NCBI GenBank assembly: GCA_905479575.1
Contig: CAJQNB010000003.1
Coordinates: 1-64,000, forward strand
Direction: 5' to 3'
Length of the DNA stretch: 64,000 nucleotides
Source: an uncultured Pseudophaeobacter sp.
GTDB lineage: Bacteria; Pseudomonadota; Alphaproteobacteria; Rhodobacterales; Rhodobacteraceae
The translations under genes were made by a program, and so were the position numbers. Below, one piece after another: positions 1 through 9,107 of this stretch (the stretch's first letter is position 1; each line of letters starts with the position of its first letter). The notes under the pieces are model-generated. The model worked only from the letters and a program-made list of their open reading frames with translations, did no database searches and was not told the DNA's origin.

Positions 1-48
1 CCGCCTTCTGCGACTGACGAACCGCTGACGGCACCCAGGGCGGACTGA
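1..48 (+). CDS. secG: C-terminal end of a probable SecG preprotein translocase subunit (partial)
   Basis: An open frame enters from the left edge and stops with TGA at 46-48. It gives a Pro/Ala/Asp-rich tail of 15 residues. SecG proteins of Rhodobacteraceae commonly end in a low-complexity Pro/Ala/acidic tail and commonly lie directly upstream of pyrG, so the position and composition fit. Only the tail is visible, so this assignment is inference from context. Confidence 0.45.
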   Translation, partial: PPSATDEPLTAPRAD

Positions 49-215
49 CCTTTAAACCACAACCTGTTGTCAATCTTGCGTCTGGCTGCGCATTATGTTG
101 CGTTGCTGTTGCGCAAAAGTTCCGAATCTGTTAGCGCTTAAATCCCGTGATACTGCGGATTTTTTCGTCCGTAGATTTCAAAAAATTTGGTAATTTCACG
201 GGGGAAATCCACCGC

Positions 216-1859
216 ATGGCGCGTTTTGTTTTTATTACCGGTGGTGTCGTCTCATCCTTGGGAAAAGGTTTGGCATCCGCAGCGTTGGGATCGCTTTTGC
301 AGGCCCGTGGGTTTTCGGTACGTCTACGCAAACTTGATCCGTATTTGAACGTAGACCCGGGTACGATGTCGCCGTTTGAACACGGCGAAGTCTTTGTCAC
401 CGATGACGGTGCCGAGACCGATCTGGATCTGGGCCATTACGAGCGCTTTACCGGCGTACCTGCACGCAAGACCGACTCGATCTCGTCCGGGAGGGTCTAC
501 ACCAATGTGTTGGAAAAAGAGCGTCGCGGCGACTACCTGGGCAAAACCATTCAGGTGATCCCCCATGTTACCAATGAAATCAAAGACTTCATCTCGATTG
601 GCGAAGATGAGGTTGATTTTATGCTCTGCGAAATCGGCGGCACCGTTGGCGACATCGAAGGCCTGCCTTTCTTTGAAGCCATTCGCCAGTTCAGCCAGGA
701 TAAGCCGCGCGGCCAGTGCCTGTTCATGCACCTCACCCTGCTGCCCTATATCAAGGCCAGCGGTGAGCTGAAGACCAAGCCAACCCAGCACTCGGTCAAG
801 GAGCTGCGCTCCATCGGTCTGGCACCGGACCTGCTGGTCTGCCGCTCTGAGGGGCCGATCCCGAAGAAAGAGCGCGAAAAGCTGGCGCTGTTCTGCAACG
901 TGCGCCCGGATGCGGTGATTGCAGCCCAGGATCTGAAATCCATCTACGAGGCCCCCCTGGCCTATCACCGCGAAGGTATGGATCAGGCGGTTCTGGATGC
1001 CTTTGGCATTTCCCCGGCGCCAAAACCAAACCTGGCCCGTTGGGAAGACGTGGCAGATCGTATCTACAACCCTGAAGGCGAAGTTCGGGTGGCCATCGTT
1101 GGCAAATACACCCAGCTGGAAGATGCCTATAAATCCATCGCCGAGGCGCTGACCCATGGCGGCATGTCCAACCGGGTAAAGGTCAAGATCGAATGGGTCG
1201 ATGCCGAGCTGTTTGATCGCGAGGATGCCACCCCGCATCTGCAGGGCTTTCATGCGATTCTGGTGCCTGGTGGCTTTGGCGAACGCGGCACCGAGGGCAA
1301 GATCAAAGCGGCGCAATACGCCCGCGAGCACAAAGTACCCTATCTGGGCATCTGCCTTGGCATGCAGATGGCGGTCATCGAGGCCGCCCGCAATGTTGCC
1401 GGCATTGCCGAGGCCGGATCGGAAGAATTTGACCACGAGGCCGGTAAAAAGCGGTTTGAGCCCGTTGTCTATCACCTGAAAGAATGGGTGCAGGGCAACC
1501 ACAAGGTTCAGCGCAAGGCTGATGACGACAAGGGCGGCACCATGCGTCTGGGCGCCTATGACGCCACCCTGACCGAGGGCTCGCATGTGGCCAGCGTCTA
1601 TGGCAGCACCCATATCGAAGAGCGCCACCGTCACCGCTATGAGGTCGACACCAAATACAAAGAACAGCTGGAAGCATGCGGTTTGAATTTCTCTGGCATG
1701 TCGCCTGATGGCCGCCTGCCGGAAATCGTGGAATGGAGCGATCATCCTTGGTTCATTGGCGTTCAGTTCCACCCCGAGCTGAAATCCAAACCCTTTGCCC
1801 CACATCCTCTGTTTGACGGCTTTGTGCGCGCTGCAAAAGAAGCCTCACGTTTGGTCTGA
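216..1859 (+). CDS. pyrG: CTP synthase (glutamine hydrolysing)
   Basis: The product (547 aa) makes CTP from UTP, ATP and glutamine, the last step of de novo pyrimidine nucleotide synthesis in the cytosol. The N-terminal amidoligase domain opens with [10 protein letters not shown] and the nucleotide-binding loop VSSLGKG (residues 13-19). The C-terminal class I glutamine amidotransferase domain carries the nucleophile Cys in GICLGMQ (about residue 380) and the FHPE His/Glu pair (about 519-521). I chose ATG 216 because it begins the conserved family N-terminus and has the purine-rich GGGGGAAA just upstream; an in-frame GTG at 147 would add a non-conserved extension. Length and motifs are normal. 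A terminator follows at 1890. Confidence 0.97.
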   Translation: MARFVFITGGVVSSLGKGLASAALGSLLQARGFSVRLRKLDPYLNVDPGTMSPFEHGEVFVTDDGAETDLDLGHYERFTGVPARKTDSISSGRVYTNVLEKERRGDYLGKTIQVIPHVTNEIKDFISIGEDEVDFMLCEIGGTVGDIEGLPFFEAIRQFSQDKPRGQCLFMHLTLLPYIKASGELKTKPTQHSVKELRSIGLAPDLLVCRSEGPIPKKEREKLALFCNVRPDAVIAAQDLKSIYEAPLAYHREGMDQAVLDAFGISPAPKPNLARWEDVADRIYNPEGEVRVAIVGKYTQLEDAYKSIAEALTHGGMSNRVKVKIEWVDAELFDREDATPHLQGFHAILVPGGFGERGTEGKIKAAQYAREHKVPYLGICLGMQMAVIEAARNVAGIAEAGSEEFDHEAGKKRFEPVVYHLKEWVQGNHKVQRKADDDKGGTMRLGAYDATLTEGSHVASVYGSTHIEERHRHRYEVDTKYKEQLEACGLNFSGMSPDGRLPEIVEWSDHPWFIGVQFHPELKSKPFAPHPLFDGFVRAAKEASRLV

Positions 1860-1889
1860 TCCACGTGCTGACAGTGTGACTTGTAAAAG

Positions 1890-1915
1890 CGGGCCCTCTA
1901 TTGAGGCCCGTTTTT
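1890..1915 (+). terminator. Rho-independent terminator after pyrG
   Basis: CGGGCC (1890-1895) pairs with GGCCCG (1905-1910) across a 9-base loop and is followed at once by TTTTT. It lies 30 bp after the pyrG stop codon. Confidence 0.8.
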
Positions 1916-2068
1916 GCATTCTGTCAGGCGATTGGCCGCGGCTTTGCCCTGATGAGCATAAAACCCCAACCGTTAGCGCAAGCGCATGCAGCCACAACTT
2001 GTTTCTTGTGACAGGCACGCTATAGACAGGGCCAGATTAGAAACGATTTTTCGCGGAGAGACCGGATC

Positions 2069-2965
2069 ATGGCGCAAGAGATTAACCAGGAACAGTTTGA
2101 CCGTATCGCCAATGGCGGCGGCTTTATTGCAGCACTGGATCAATCCGGCGGTTCAACCCCAAAGGCGCTTGGCCTCTATGGCGTCACCGAAGACGCCTAT
2201 TCCAACGACGAAGAAATGTTTGGCGAGATCCAGAAGATGCGCGCCCGCATCATCTGCTCTCCCGATTTCAGCTCGGGCAAGATCCTGGGCGCGATCCTGT
2301 TTGAAAAAACCATGGATAACGCCATCGACGGCACCCCTGTGCCCACCTACCTGTGGGAAAAATGCGGCGTTGTGCCTTTCCTGAAGGTCGACAAGGGCCT
2401 GGCAGATGAGGTCGACGGCGTGCAGCTGATGAAACCAATGCCCGACCTTGACGCGCTGCTGGCGCGCGCTGTGGAAAAAGGCATCTTTGGCACCAAGATG
2501 CGTTCGGTTGTCAAAGAGGCCAACCCGCAGGGAATCAAGACTGTGGTAGCGCAGCAGTTCGAAGTGGGTAAGCAGATTGCAGCCGCAGGCCTGGTGCCAA
2601 TCATCGAACCAGAGGTCGACATCAACTCCCCCACCAAAGGCGAGGCCGAAATCTTCCTGAAGGCAGAGATCAAAGACCAGCTCGACGCCCTGCCCGAGGG
2701 CACCAAGGTCTCGCTGAAGCTGACCATCCCCAATGAGGCCGGTCTGTATGATTCGCTGGCGGATCACCCTGCCGTGGTACGCGTTGTGGCCCTGTCCGGT
2801 GGCTACAGCACCGATGACGCCTGCGAAAAACTGTCCAAGAACAGCAAAATGATCGCCTCTTTCAGCCGCGCGCTGACCGAAGGGCTGAATGTCGCCATGT
2901 CCGACGAAGAATACAACGCGGCATTGGGATCCAACATCGAAAAGATCTACCAATCCTCGCTGTAA
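2069..2965 (+). CDS. fda: Class I fructose-bisphosphate aldolase
   Basis: This 298-residue protein is a bacterial class I (Schiff-base) fructose-1,6-bisphosphate aldolase, interconverting fructose bisphosphate with dihydroxyacetone phosphate and glyceraldehyde 3-phosphate. The N-terminal region contains [15 protein letters not shown], typical of the class I enzymes. The segment [10 protein letters not shown] places the Schiff-base lysine near residue 217. No metal-binding class II motifs are seen. The ATG follows GGAGAG at normal spacing. The gene is isolated between two terminators, so it is probably monocistronic, with its promoter in the roughly 150 bp upstream. Confidence 0.93.
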   Translation: MAQEINQEQFDRIANGGGFIAALDQSGGSTPKALGLYGVTEDAYSNDEEMFGEIQKMRARIICSPDFSSGKILGAILFEKTMDNAIDGTPVPTYLWEKCGVVPFLKVDKGLADEVDGVQLMKPMPDLDALLARAVEKGIFGTKMRSVVKEANPQGIKTVVAQQFEVGKQIAAAGLVPIIEPEVDINSPTKGEAEIFLKAEIKDQLDALPEGTKVSLKLTIPNEAGLYDSLADHPAVVRVVALSGGYSTDDACEKLSKNSKMIASFSRALTEGLNVAMSDEEYNAALGSNIEKIYQSSL

Positions 2966-3008
2966 GCAGTGCAGCGCAGGCTACTGCACGACTGGCCCAC
3001 AGGTTTCA

Positions 3009-3038
3009 GGTCGCCCCACCGGGGCGGCCTTTTTTTTA
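3009..3038 (+). terminator. Rho-independent terminator after the aldolase gene
   Basis: CGCCCC (3012-3017) pairs with GGGGCG (3021-3026) around a 3-base loop, followed by GCC and a run of eight T. It lies about 45 bp after the aldolase stop. Confidence 0.85.
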
Positions 3039-3144
3039 TCCTCTTTTCCCTGTGCCACCAGGGATCACCCCATCAAGCGGTAACGCAGTGCAAGACCACT
3101 AAACCCTGGCCGTGTGGAGTGGCCTAGAAAAAGACACCCGAAAA

Positions 3145-4050
3145 TTATGATCCGGTCTCATCCTCAGAACGCGCAAAAATCTCTGTTAGCCAATCCTCGA
3201 ACAGCTGCACTTCGGGCCTAAGCGGCCCACGTGCCGGTCGGCGGATCAGGTAGTGGGACTGCTGAAACGGCATTTCAGGACCGGCAATGGCAATCCCCAT
3301 GCCCCGCGCGATAGACAACCTGGCAAAGCGGGCCAGTACTGTTGCATAGCCGCCGCCCCCCGCCACCAATTGCAGGGCAGAAACCGTGGTATCCACGCTA
3401 AACCGCGCGTGTTCATTGGCATAGGGCAGCTTATGAGCCGCAAAATAGCGGGCCCAGTGGTCCTCGTAGCCCAGAATATGGATCAGCGGCCCCTGCAGCA
3501 GCTCTGCCACAGAACCTGGTCGGGCGGCGCCGGCGGCGCAGACTGGTACAATGCATTCCTGCGACAGCTGCAGCGCGCTGCCGTCTTCCCAATTGCCATG
3601 GCCCAAGCGAATTTCCACATCGGCGTCGACATCATCGCGCGGTTCTGGCTCGGTCCAGATGTTCGACACCAGCCGGATGTTAATCTCCGGGTGGCGTGTG
3701 GCAAAATCCGGCAACAGATGCGCCAACCATAGCGCTGCGGTGGAGACCGGCACCCGCACTGTCAAGGTCCGCGCCGTCTCAGCCCCAAACAACCGCGTGG
3801 TAGCAAGCGAGATATCCCCCAGCGCCCGGCGGACCGTCAGCGCATAGGCCTGTCCTATTTCGGTCAACTCTAGCCTGCGTGCCTGGCGGTAAAACAGCGT
3901 GCTGCCCAGCCGCGCCTCCAACGAGCGGATATGCAGGCTGACCGCAGTTTGGGTCAGCCCCAGCTCCTGCCCGGTTTCGGTAAAGTTCAACAGCCGCGCT
4001 GCCGCCTCGAATGTGCGCAGCCAGGTCAAATTGGAAAGGCGTTCATCCAT
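3145..4050 (-). CDS. LysR-family transcriptional regulator (GcvA-like)
   Basis: The protein (301 aa) has an N-terminal LysR winged helix-turn-helix (about residues 7-66: LTWLRTFEAAARLLNFT, then TQTAVSLHIRSLEARLG) and a periplasmic-binding-like effector domain from about residue 90. The opening resembles GcvA-type regulators. It is divergent from the dehydrogenase gene at 4174; the 123-bp gap holds the perfect dyad CCAAAT-TT-ATTTGG just in front of the start. Regulation of that neighbour and of itself is the usual LysR arrangement, but this is inference. The effector is unknown. Confidence 0.88.
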   Translation of the reverse strand: MDERLSNLTWLRTFEAAARLLNFTETGQELGLTQTAVSLHIRSLEARLGSTLFYRQARRLELTEIGQAYALTVRRALGDISLATTRLFGAETARTLTVRVPVSTAALWLAHLLPDFATRHPEINIRLVSNIWTEPEPRDDVDADVEIRLGHGNWEDGSALQLSQECIVPVCAAGAARPGSVAELLQGPLIHILGYEDHWARYFAAHKLPYANEHARFSVDTTVSALQLVAGGGGYATVLARFARLSIARGMGIAIAGPEMPFQQSHYLIRRPARGPLRPEVQLFEDWLTEIFARSEDETGS

Positions 4051-4056
4051 TTATCA

Positions 4057-4070
4057 CCAAATTTATTTGG
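4057..4070. promoter_or_regulatory. Dyad in the LysR/dehydrogenase divergent promoter
   Basis: CCAAAT and ATTTGG form a perfect inverted repeat separated by TT, six bases upstream of the LysR start codon. Its position fits an autoregulatory operator for the adjacent LysR protein. This is a candidate from symmetry alone. Confidence 0.4.
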
Positions 4071-4173
4071 GTATTTTGGCTCACAAATATCATTTCCCTT
4101 TGCCTGCGTCGCCGGATTTCTTTGTCGTCAGCAATATGCACGATCGGGCGCGACACGGATCAGGGAGAGTAGA

Positions 4174-5121
4174 ATGAAAGTTGGATTTATTGGCCTGGGC
4201 AATGTGGGGGCCAAGCTCTCGGGCTCCTTGCTGCGCAATGGCATTGACCTCACGGTACATGATCTGAATCCCGATCTGGTAGCGCAGTTTGAGGCCAGTG
4301 GCGCCAAGGCCGGGACCAGCCCCGCGCAACTGATGCGCGATTGTGATGCCGTGATCACCTGCCTGCCCTCGCCTGTGGCATCGGATGCGGTGATGCAGGA
4401 AATGCTGCCCGAGGTGAGCGCTGGCAAGATCTGGATGGAGATGTCCACCACCGACGAAGCCGAGGTCAAACGCCTGGGTGCCATGGTTATTGCAGCGGGT
4501 GGCGCGGCGGTGGATTGCCCGGTTTCTGGCGGCTGCCACCGCGCGGATACCGGCAATATCGCCATCTTTGCCGGTTGTGAGCGCGCCACATTCGAGCGCA
4601 TCCTGCCCTTGCTGACCACCATGGGGCGGCGCATCCTGCACACGGGGGAGCTCGGCTCTGCCTCGGTGCTGAAGGTGCTGACCAACTATCTGGCCACGGT
4701 ACATCTGGTGGCCAATGCCGAGGCCCTGGTGACGGCAAAGGCAGCTGGTATGGATCTCAACACCGCCTATGAGGCGATCAAGATCAGTTCAGGCAATTCG
4801 TTTAGCCATGTCACCGAAAGCCAGGTCATTTTGAACGGCAGCCGCGATATTTCCTTTACCATGGATCTGGTGAGGAAAGACGTGGGCCTGTTTCAGGAGA
4901 TCGCCGAGCGCAACAATGTGCCTCTGGAGATCAGCCCGATGATCGTGCAGATTTTTGACGATGGCATTGCCAAATACGGCCCGCGCGAACTGTCGCCCAA
5001 TATCATTCGCCGCCTCGAAGACACCACAGGCCTGTCCATCCTGGCACCTGGCTTCCCGCCGGAAATGACCGATGACGAACCCGAAGAGCCTGGCTATGAG
5101 GTGATCCCCCAGGGCAAATAA
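4174..5121 (+). CDS. NAD(P)-dependent beta-hydroxyacid dehydrogenase family oxidoreductase
   Basis: The protein (315 aa) belongs to the 3-hydroxyisobutyrate dehydrogenase / tartronate semialdehyde reductase family. The Rossmann GxGxxG (GLGNVG, residues 7-12) opens the protein, the substrate-binding segment reads DCPVSGGCHRA, and the catalytic lysine lies in SVLKVLTNYL (K167). I chose ATG 4174 because it starts the conserved MKVGFIGLG and is preceded by GGGAGA; longer in-frame starts run back through the divergent promoter. It is probably controlled by the divergent LysR. A 20-residue acidic C-terminal tail is slightly unusual. The exact substrate cannot be told from sequence. Confidence 0.88.
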   Translation: MKVGFIGLGNVGAKLSGSLLRNGIDLTVHDLNPDLVAQFEASGAKAGTSPAQLMRDCDAVITCLPSPVASDAVMQEMLPEVSAGKIWMEMSTTDEAEVKRLGAMVIAAGGAAVDCPVSGGCHRADTGNIAIFAGCERATFERILPLLTTMGRRILHTGELGSASVLKVLTNYLATVHLVANAEALVTAKAAGMDLNTAYEAIKISSGNSFSHVTESQVILNGSRDISFTMDLVRKDVGLFQEIAERNNVPLEISPMIVQIFDDGIAKYGPRELSPNIIRRLEDTTGLSILAPGFPPEMTDDEPEEPGYEVIPQGK

Positions 5122-5173
5122 GGCGCAGGATGACGCATGCGCCGAGGCTCAGGCTGAGTCGGTAGAGGAAAAG

Positions 5174-5210
5174 GCGGCGGCGTCAGGGGGTTGACGCCAC
5201 CGCTTTCGTC
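5174..5210 (+). terminator. Probable Rho-independent terminator after the dehydrogenase
   Basis: GGCGTCA (5179-5185) pairs with TGACGCC (5192-5198). The stem extends past one mismatch to four more pairs (5174-5177 with 5200-5203) and is followed by TTTCGTCTT. Confidence 0.65.
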
Positions 5211-5291
5211 TTCATCCCTTTCGGGGAAGGGAGAGACGTCAAAACAGTCTGGGAGGGAGGACTGTTAAAACTCATATAGGTCGGCCCGGAG

Positions 5292-6077
5292 CTATTTAAA
5301 GACCGGAGCGCGTTTTTGCATTTGCGCGGCGATCACTTCCATTTGTTCGGGTTTGCCGATCAACTTGACCTGTTCGGCGCTCTCGCGCAGCAGCACTTCG
5401 GCTTGCGAGGCACCGGATTCCGCATATTCAATCATCCGTTTGGCGGCGCGCATGGCGGTTGGTCCCTTGCCCGCGATTTCTGTCGCCAGGGCCTGGGCGG
5501 CAGCCAGGGGATCGTCTGAGATGGAGGTCACCATCCCCCAGTCCGCAGCCTGCTGCGCAGAGATCGGCGTCGCCGTATAGGTCAGCTGGCGCAGCACATC
5601 AGAGCGCACCAATTTGGGCAACAGCGCCATGCCGCCCATATCGGGGATGAGCCCCCATTTCATTTCCATTACTGCCAGTTTGGTGTCGGGGGCGGCAATG
5701 CGGATATCGGCGCCCAGCGCCAGTTGCAAACCGCCGCCATAGGTGGCCCCCTGCAGGGCTGCAATCACCGGGATTTCCAGGCGGCGCCAGATCATCGACA
5801 CCGCCTGCATCTCATTGGCATCGTGGTGGCTGCGCTCCATCAGCCAGGTCTCTGGATCAGACTGGCCCATCGACATGAAACTCATCAGGTCCAGCCCGGC
5901 GCAAAAGCTCTTGCCCTCGCCCGACAGCACCACCGCCCGCGCGTCCGAGTCCGCCACCTGCGCACCAGCGGCCAGGATCCCCTTGACCATGGCATCATCC
6001 AAGGCATTCATCTTGTCACCCCGCGTCAGCGTGACATGGGCAATATGATCTTTGATCTCTACGGAAACCCGCGCCAT
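5292..6077 (-). CDS. Crotonase/enoyl-CoA hydratase family protein
   Basis: A 261-residue crotonase-fold protein. The N-terminal block VTLTRGDKMNALDDAM, the first oxyanion-hole segment KSFCAGLDL and the second block ATYGGGLQLALGADIRIA are all present, as is EMKWGLIPDMGG. Family members hydrate or isomerise acyl-CoA thioesters, but the crotonase fold covers many reactions and I cannot assign the substrate. The start ATG has GGAGGTG nine bases upstream. It lies on the same strand as the gene at 6202 but is separated from it by a stem-loop, so co-transcription is uncertain. Confidence 0.88.
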   Translation of the reverse strand: MARVSVEIKDHIAHVTLTRGDKMNALDDAMVKGILAAGAQVADSDARAVVLSGEGKSFCAGLDLMSFMSMGQSDPETWLMERSHHDANEMQAVSMIWRRLEIPVIAALQGATYGGGLQLALGADIRIAAPDTKLAVMEMKWGLIPDMGGMALLPKLVRSDVLRQLTYTATPISAQQAADWGMVTSISDDPLAAAQALATEIAGKGPTAMRAAKRMIEYAESGASQAEVLLRESAEQVKLIGKPEQMEVIAAQMQKRAPVFK

Positions 6078-6143
6078 TGTGGCACCTCCAGACTATTTCA
6101 TTTGCGCCAGACTGCCCCGATTGCTGCCTGTGATCCAGCCTAA

Positions 6144-6167
6144 CGCCGGGGCAAAGCAGCCCCGGCG
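6144..6167. repeat. GC-rich stem-loop between two minus-strand genes
   Basis: CGCCGGGGC (6144-6152) and GCCCCGGCG (6159-6167) form a perfect 9-bp inverted repeat with a 6-base loop. There is no T-run on either side, so it is not a classic terminator; it may stabilise a transcript end. Confidence 0.5.
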
Positions 6168-6201
6168 CCAGTCAGCTTGGCATCCCATCACGCCCTTAGG
6201 C

Positions 6202-7296
6202 TTACTGCATGGCAGGTAGATCACCGACCGCCCCGCGCCCAAAGCCACGTCCGTCCAGTGACATCACGTAAAACTGTTCCCCCACCTCCAGGGCGCTGGT
6301 GGTGACGCCCAACCGTCCTGTAGGGTCCTGCAGGTTGCGCAGGATATTGCCGCTTTCGTCAAATTGGATAACCATGCCCCGATGCACCGGAGCCGGGCGC
6401 ACCAGATCTCCCAGCCGCCAGATGACCTTGCGCAGGAAGGGATAGGGCATCAGCTTTTCCGAGGGCAGGCGCGGGCTGGCAAAGGCCAGCCAAAAGGTTC
6501 CGTCTCCCTGGCGTTCCAGATTGTCGGGATAGCCGGGAAGATTGCCAAGAAACAGCTCCTGCTCGCCGGCCTTGTCACCGGTCAGCCAGAGTTTATGCAC
6601 CCGCGCCCGCCCGGTTTCATTGATCAGGAGAAAATCCTCATCCTGGGACAGGGCGACCCCATTGGTATAAACAAAGCCACTGGCGATTTTCTCTACCCTG
6701 CCATCGGGCAGACGGCGGGCAACATAGCCACTGTCGGATTGCTCCCAGATTGTCATCACCGAGGTCGGTTTGGTCCCGCCAAGTGTTTCCGGGTCAAAGC
6801 GATCCGACGAGTTGGAAAAATAGATCGTCCCATCGCGCGCGATATCCAATTGATTGGCATAGATAAGCGGCGCGCCCTCCACCTCTGTCACCAGGGTTTC
6901 CAGGCTGCCCGGTCCGGTCCAGCGCAGAATGCCGCGATAGCTGTCGGCAATATAGAGCGCCCCATCCGGCCCCGCTTTGAGCCCCAGCGGACGCCCCCCG
7001 AGATCCTCAACCACCTGCGGGGCAGCACCGTCGATTCGGTACAGTTTGCCAGCCAGATCAGTGGTATAGACCTTGCCATCCGGCATAACCGCCAGGTCTT
7101 CGGGACCAACGGCCCCCTCTGGCAGCACAATCAGCTCCAGCGCCGCCATGGCGTCATTGGTTTCAAACTCACCGGTCAAAGCAGGGGGCTGCAAAGGCCG
7201 ATAGACCTGGGGGGTCAGGGGAACCGGCCAAAAAGCCAAATAGCCCAGGCCCAGACCCAGCCCCAAGGCGAGCACCGCCAGCAAAGTCTTTCGCAT
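6202..7296 (-). CDS. Membrane-anchored strictosidine-synthase-like / SMP-30 family beta-propeller protein
   Basis: The 364-residue protein has one N-terminal membrane segment (about residues 4-24) followed by a six-bladed propeller domain. Features typical of the strictosidine synthase-like family include LPGYPDNL in the second half and repeated DG(T/K)xYxxD strands. Relatives include animal APMAP-type lactonases, so an esterase or lactonase function at the periplasmic face is plausible but unproven. The start at 7296 is supported by AAGGAGATA immediately upstream; an in-frame extension to 7533 would run over the divergent aminotransferase gene. The promoter region shared with that gene is about 90 bp. 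Confidence 0.82.
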   Translation of the reverse strand: MRKTLLAVLALGLGLGLGYLAFWPVPLTPQVYRPLQPPALTGEFETNDAMAALELIVLPEGAVGPEDLAVMPDGKVYTTDLAGKLYRIDGAAPQVVEDLGGRPLGLKAGPDGALYIADSYRGILRWTGPGSLETLVTEVEGAPLIYANQLDIARDGTIYFSNSSDRFDPETLGGTKPTSVMTIWEQSDSGYVARRLPDGRVEKIASGFVYTNGVALSQDEDFLLINETGRARVHKLWLTGDKAGEQELFLGNLPGYPDNLERQGDGTFWLAFASPRLPSEKLMPYPFLRKVIWRLGDLVRPAPVHRGMVIQFDESGNILRNLQDPTGRLGVTTSALEVGEQFYVMSLDGRGFGRGAVGDLPAMQ

Positions 7297-7388
7297 TAAA
7301 TATCTCCTTAAATTTGCGCCAGTCTGCTCTGGGTTGAAGCAACACGCAAGCCTTGCCGCAGGATGGCAATTTGCGCTATCTGCGCTGC

Positions 7389-8519
7389 ATGAAAACGCCT
7401 CGCTATACCCCGCTTGCCCTGTCGCTGCCCTCCACCGTGCCTTTTGTCGGCCCCGAAACCCAGGAGCGAAGCCGTGGCAAAGCCTTTGCGGCCCGGCTTG
7501 GCGCCAATGAAAACATCTTTGGCCCCTCGCCACTGGCGATCAACGCCATGCAACAGGCCGCCGAGGAGATTTGGAAATATGGCGATGCCCAAAGCCATGA
7601 TCTGGTCCAGGCGCTGGCCGCGCATCACGGTATTGCGACGCAAAACATCCTAGTTGGCGAAGGTATCGACGGGTTGTTGGGCTATCTGGTGCGGCTGCTG
7701 ATTGGCCCCGGGGATGCGGTTGTCACCTCGCAGGGCGCCTACCCCACTTTCAACTACCATGTGGCCGGCTTTGGCGGCGCCCTGCATATGGTGCCCTATC
7801 GGGACGATCACGAAGACATCCAGGCGCTGTTTGCCAAGGCGGCTGAGGTGGATGCAAAACTGGTCTATCTCTCCAATCCCGACAACCCCATGGGCAGCTG
7901 GCACCGGGGGCAGGACATTGTCGCAGCATTGGCGGATCTGCCTGAGGGCGCTTTGCTTTTGCTGGACGAAGCCTATGTGGAATGTGCGCCGGCAGGCACC
8001 GCGGCACCAGTCGATATCAACGATCCCCGTGTTATCCGCATGCGCACCTTCTCCAAGGCCTATGGCATGGCCGGCGCCCGCGTGGGCTATGCGCTGGCGC
8101 AGGCAGATCTGATCCTTGCCTTCAACAAGGTGCGCAACCACTTTGGCATGAACCGCACGGCCCAGGCCGGGGCGCTGGCCGCCCTGCAGGATCAAAATTG
8201 GCTAACCCATGTTCAAGGTGAAATTGCCACCGCCCGCAACCATATCACCGAGATTGCTGCGGAAAACGGCCTCACCGCCCTGCCCTCGGCCACCAATTTT
8301 GTCGCGGTCGACTGTGGCCAAGACGGGGATTTTGCCAAAGCCGTGCTGGATTCTCTTCTGGCGCAGGATGTCTTTGTGCGCATGCCCTTTGCGGCGCCGC
8401 AAAATCGCTGCATCCGGGTCAGCTGTGGCCCCGACGAAGACCTGGCGCTGTTTGCCGCTGCTCTGCCCGTTGCGCTCGCAGCGGCCCGCTCTGCCTGCGC
8501 TGCGGATATTGCCTCCTAG
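7389..8519 (+). CDS. Class I/II PLP-dependent aminotransferase (histidinol-phosphate aminotransferase-like)
   Basis: The protein (376 aa) is a fold type I aminotransferase. The N-terminal LGANENIFGPSP, YLSNPDNPMG and LLLDEAYVE segments and the PLP lysine in TFSKAYGMAGARVG (K223) match HisC-like enzymes. It is not next to other his genes, so its substrate may differ from histidinol phosphate; roseobacters often carry such HisC paralogues. ATG 7389 starts the family-like sequence; there is no clear Shine-Dalgarno. It is divergent from the propeller protein. The C-terminus is Ala-rich and ends without a terminator hairpin. Confidence 0.85.
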   Translation: MKTPRYTPLALSLPSTVPFVGPETQERSRGKAFAARLGANENIFGPSPLAINAMQQAAEEIWKYGDAQSHDLVQALAAHHGIATQNILVGEGIDGLLGYLVRLLIGPGDAVVTSQGAYPTFNYHVAGFGGALHMVPYRDDHEDIQALFAKAAEVDAKLVYLSNPDNPMGSWHRGQDIVAALADLPEGALLLLDEAYVECAPAGTAAPVDINDPRVIRMRTFSKAYGMAGARVGYALAQADLILAFNKVRNHFGMNRTAQAGALAALQDQNWLTHVQGEIATARNHITEIAAENGLTALPSATNFVAVDCGQDGDFAKAVLDSLLAQDVFVRMPFAAPQNRCIRVSCGPDEDLALFAAALPVALAAARSACAADIAS

Positions 8520-8683
8520 AGTTACGTCCTGCCCGTCGCCCAGCCGGTCACACAGGCAAATGCCCAGAAAGGCAACCCAATCGGGTAGCCCAATCAGACC
8601 GGCTGCAAAAATCGCGGTGGTTTTACCGGACTTTCATCCCTGGCGCGCTAGGTTCCAGGGGGAGACCCTCAGGAGGCCACGCC

Positions 8684-8911
8684 ATGGACTATAATCAGGA
8701 CAACAGAAATCCGCCGCAAACGGGCTCTGCCCAGGCGCCGGAACCGATTGATCTCTTTGCCGCCGCACTCTCCTTTACCGGCTTAAACCTGATGTGGGTA
8801 TTCTTTGCCGGTTGGATGTTGTTTGGCATGGTGCCAGTGCTGATGTTCGCACTGTTTCTCAATCATCTCATTGACCGCCTCGAAGACCACCTGCAGCACC
8901 CCGACACCTGA
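8684..8911 (+). CDS. Small membrane protein of unknown function (75 aa)
   Basis: The ATG at 8684 has an exact AGGAGG at 8671-8676, which makes translation likely. The product has a hydrophilic Asn/Gln/Pro-rich N-terminus (about 25 residues) and then one or two hydrophobic helices (FTGLNLMWVFFAGWMLFGM and VPVLMFALFLNHLI), ending in a short charged amphipathic tail. I do not recognise a family. It follows the aminotransferase by 164 bp and has no obvious partner. Confidence 0.65.
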   Translation: MDYNQDNRNPPQTGSAQAPEPIDLFAAALSFTGLNLMWVFFAGWMLFGMVPVLMFALFLNHLIDRLEDHLQHPDT

Positions 8912-9052
8912 CACCCGGTGACCGCCAAGCAGAGCCCAGGCGCAACCTGCGCGCCTGCTGTTCCCCCTGCTCAGGAGCCTGAGGAACACTGCACCGCAGA
9001 TGTGGCCCCGGCGAGCCAGACAGTGAGGTCTGCCCACCGAGTTCTAGCCCTG

Positions 9053-9092
9053 TGGTCAGGCACTGGCGCACATGGTCAGGCACCGGCGCACA
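9053..9092. repeat. Two-copy 20-bp tandem repeat
   Basis: The unit TGGTCAGGCACTGGCGCACA (9053-9072) is repeated at 9073-9092 with a single T-to-C change. It lies in the 196-bp non-coding gap between two convergent genes. Confidence 0.9.
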
Positions 9093-9107
9093 CGCCATAG
9101 GCGCCGC

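Noticed and set aside
324-1805. A 493-codon open frame antisense to pyrG
   Set aside because: It mirrors a highly conserved gene and arises from strong third-position GC bias. It has no family-like motif and no ribosome-binding site.
6144-6167. Terminator between the propeller and crotonase genes
   Set aside because: The stem is perfect, but there is no T-run on either strand, so I list it only as a stem-loop.
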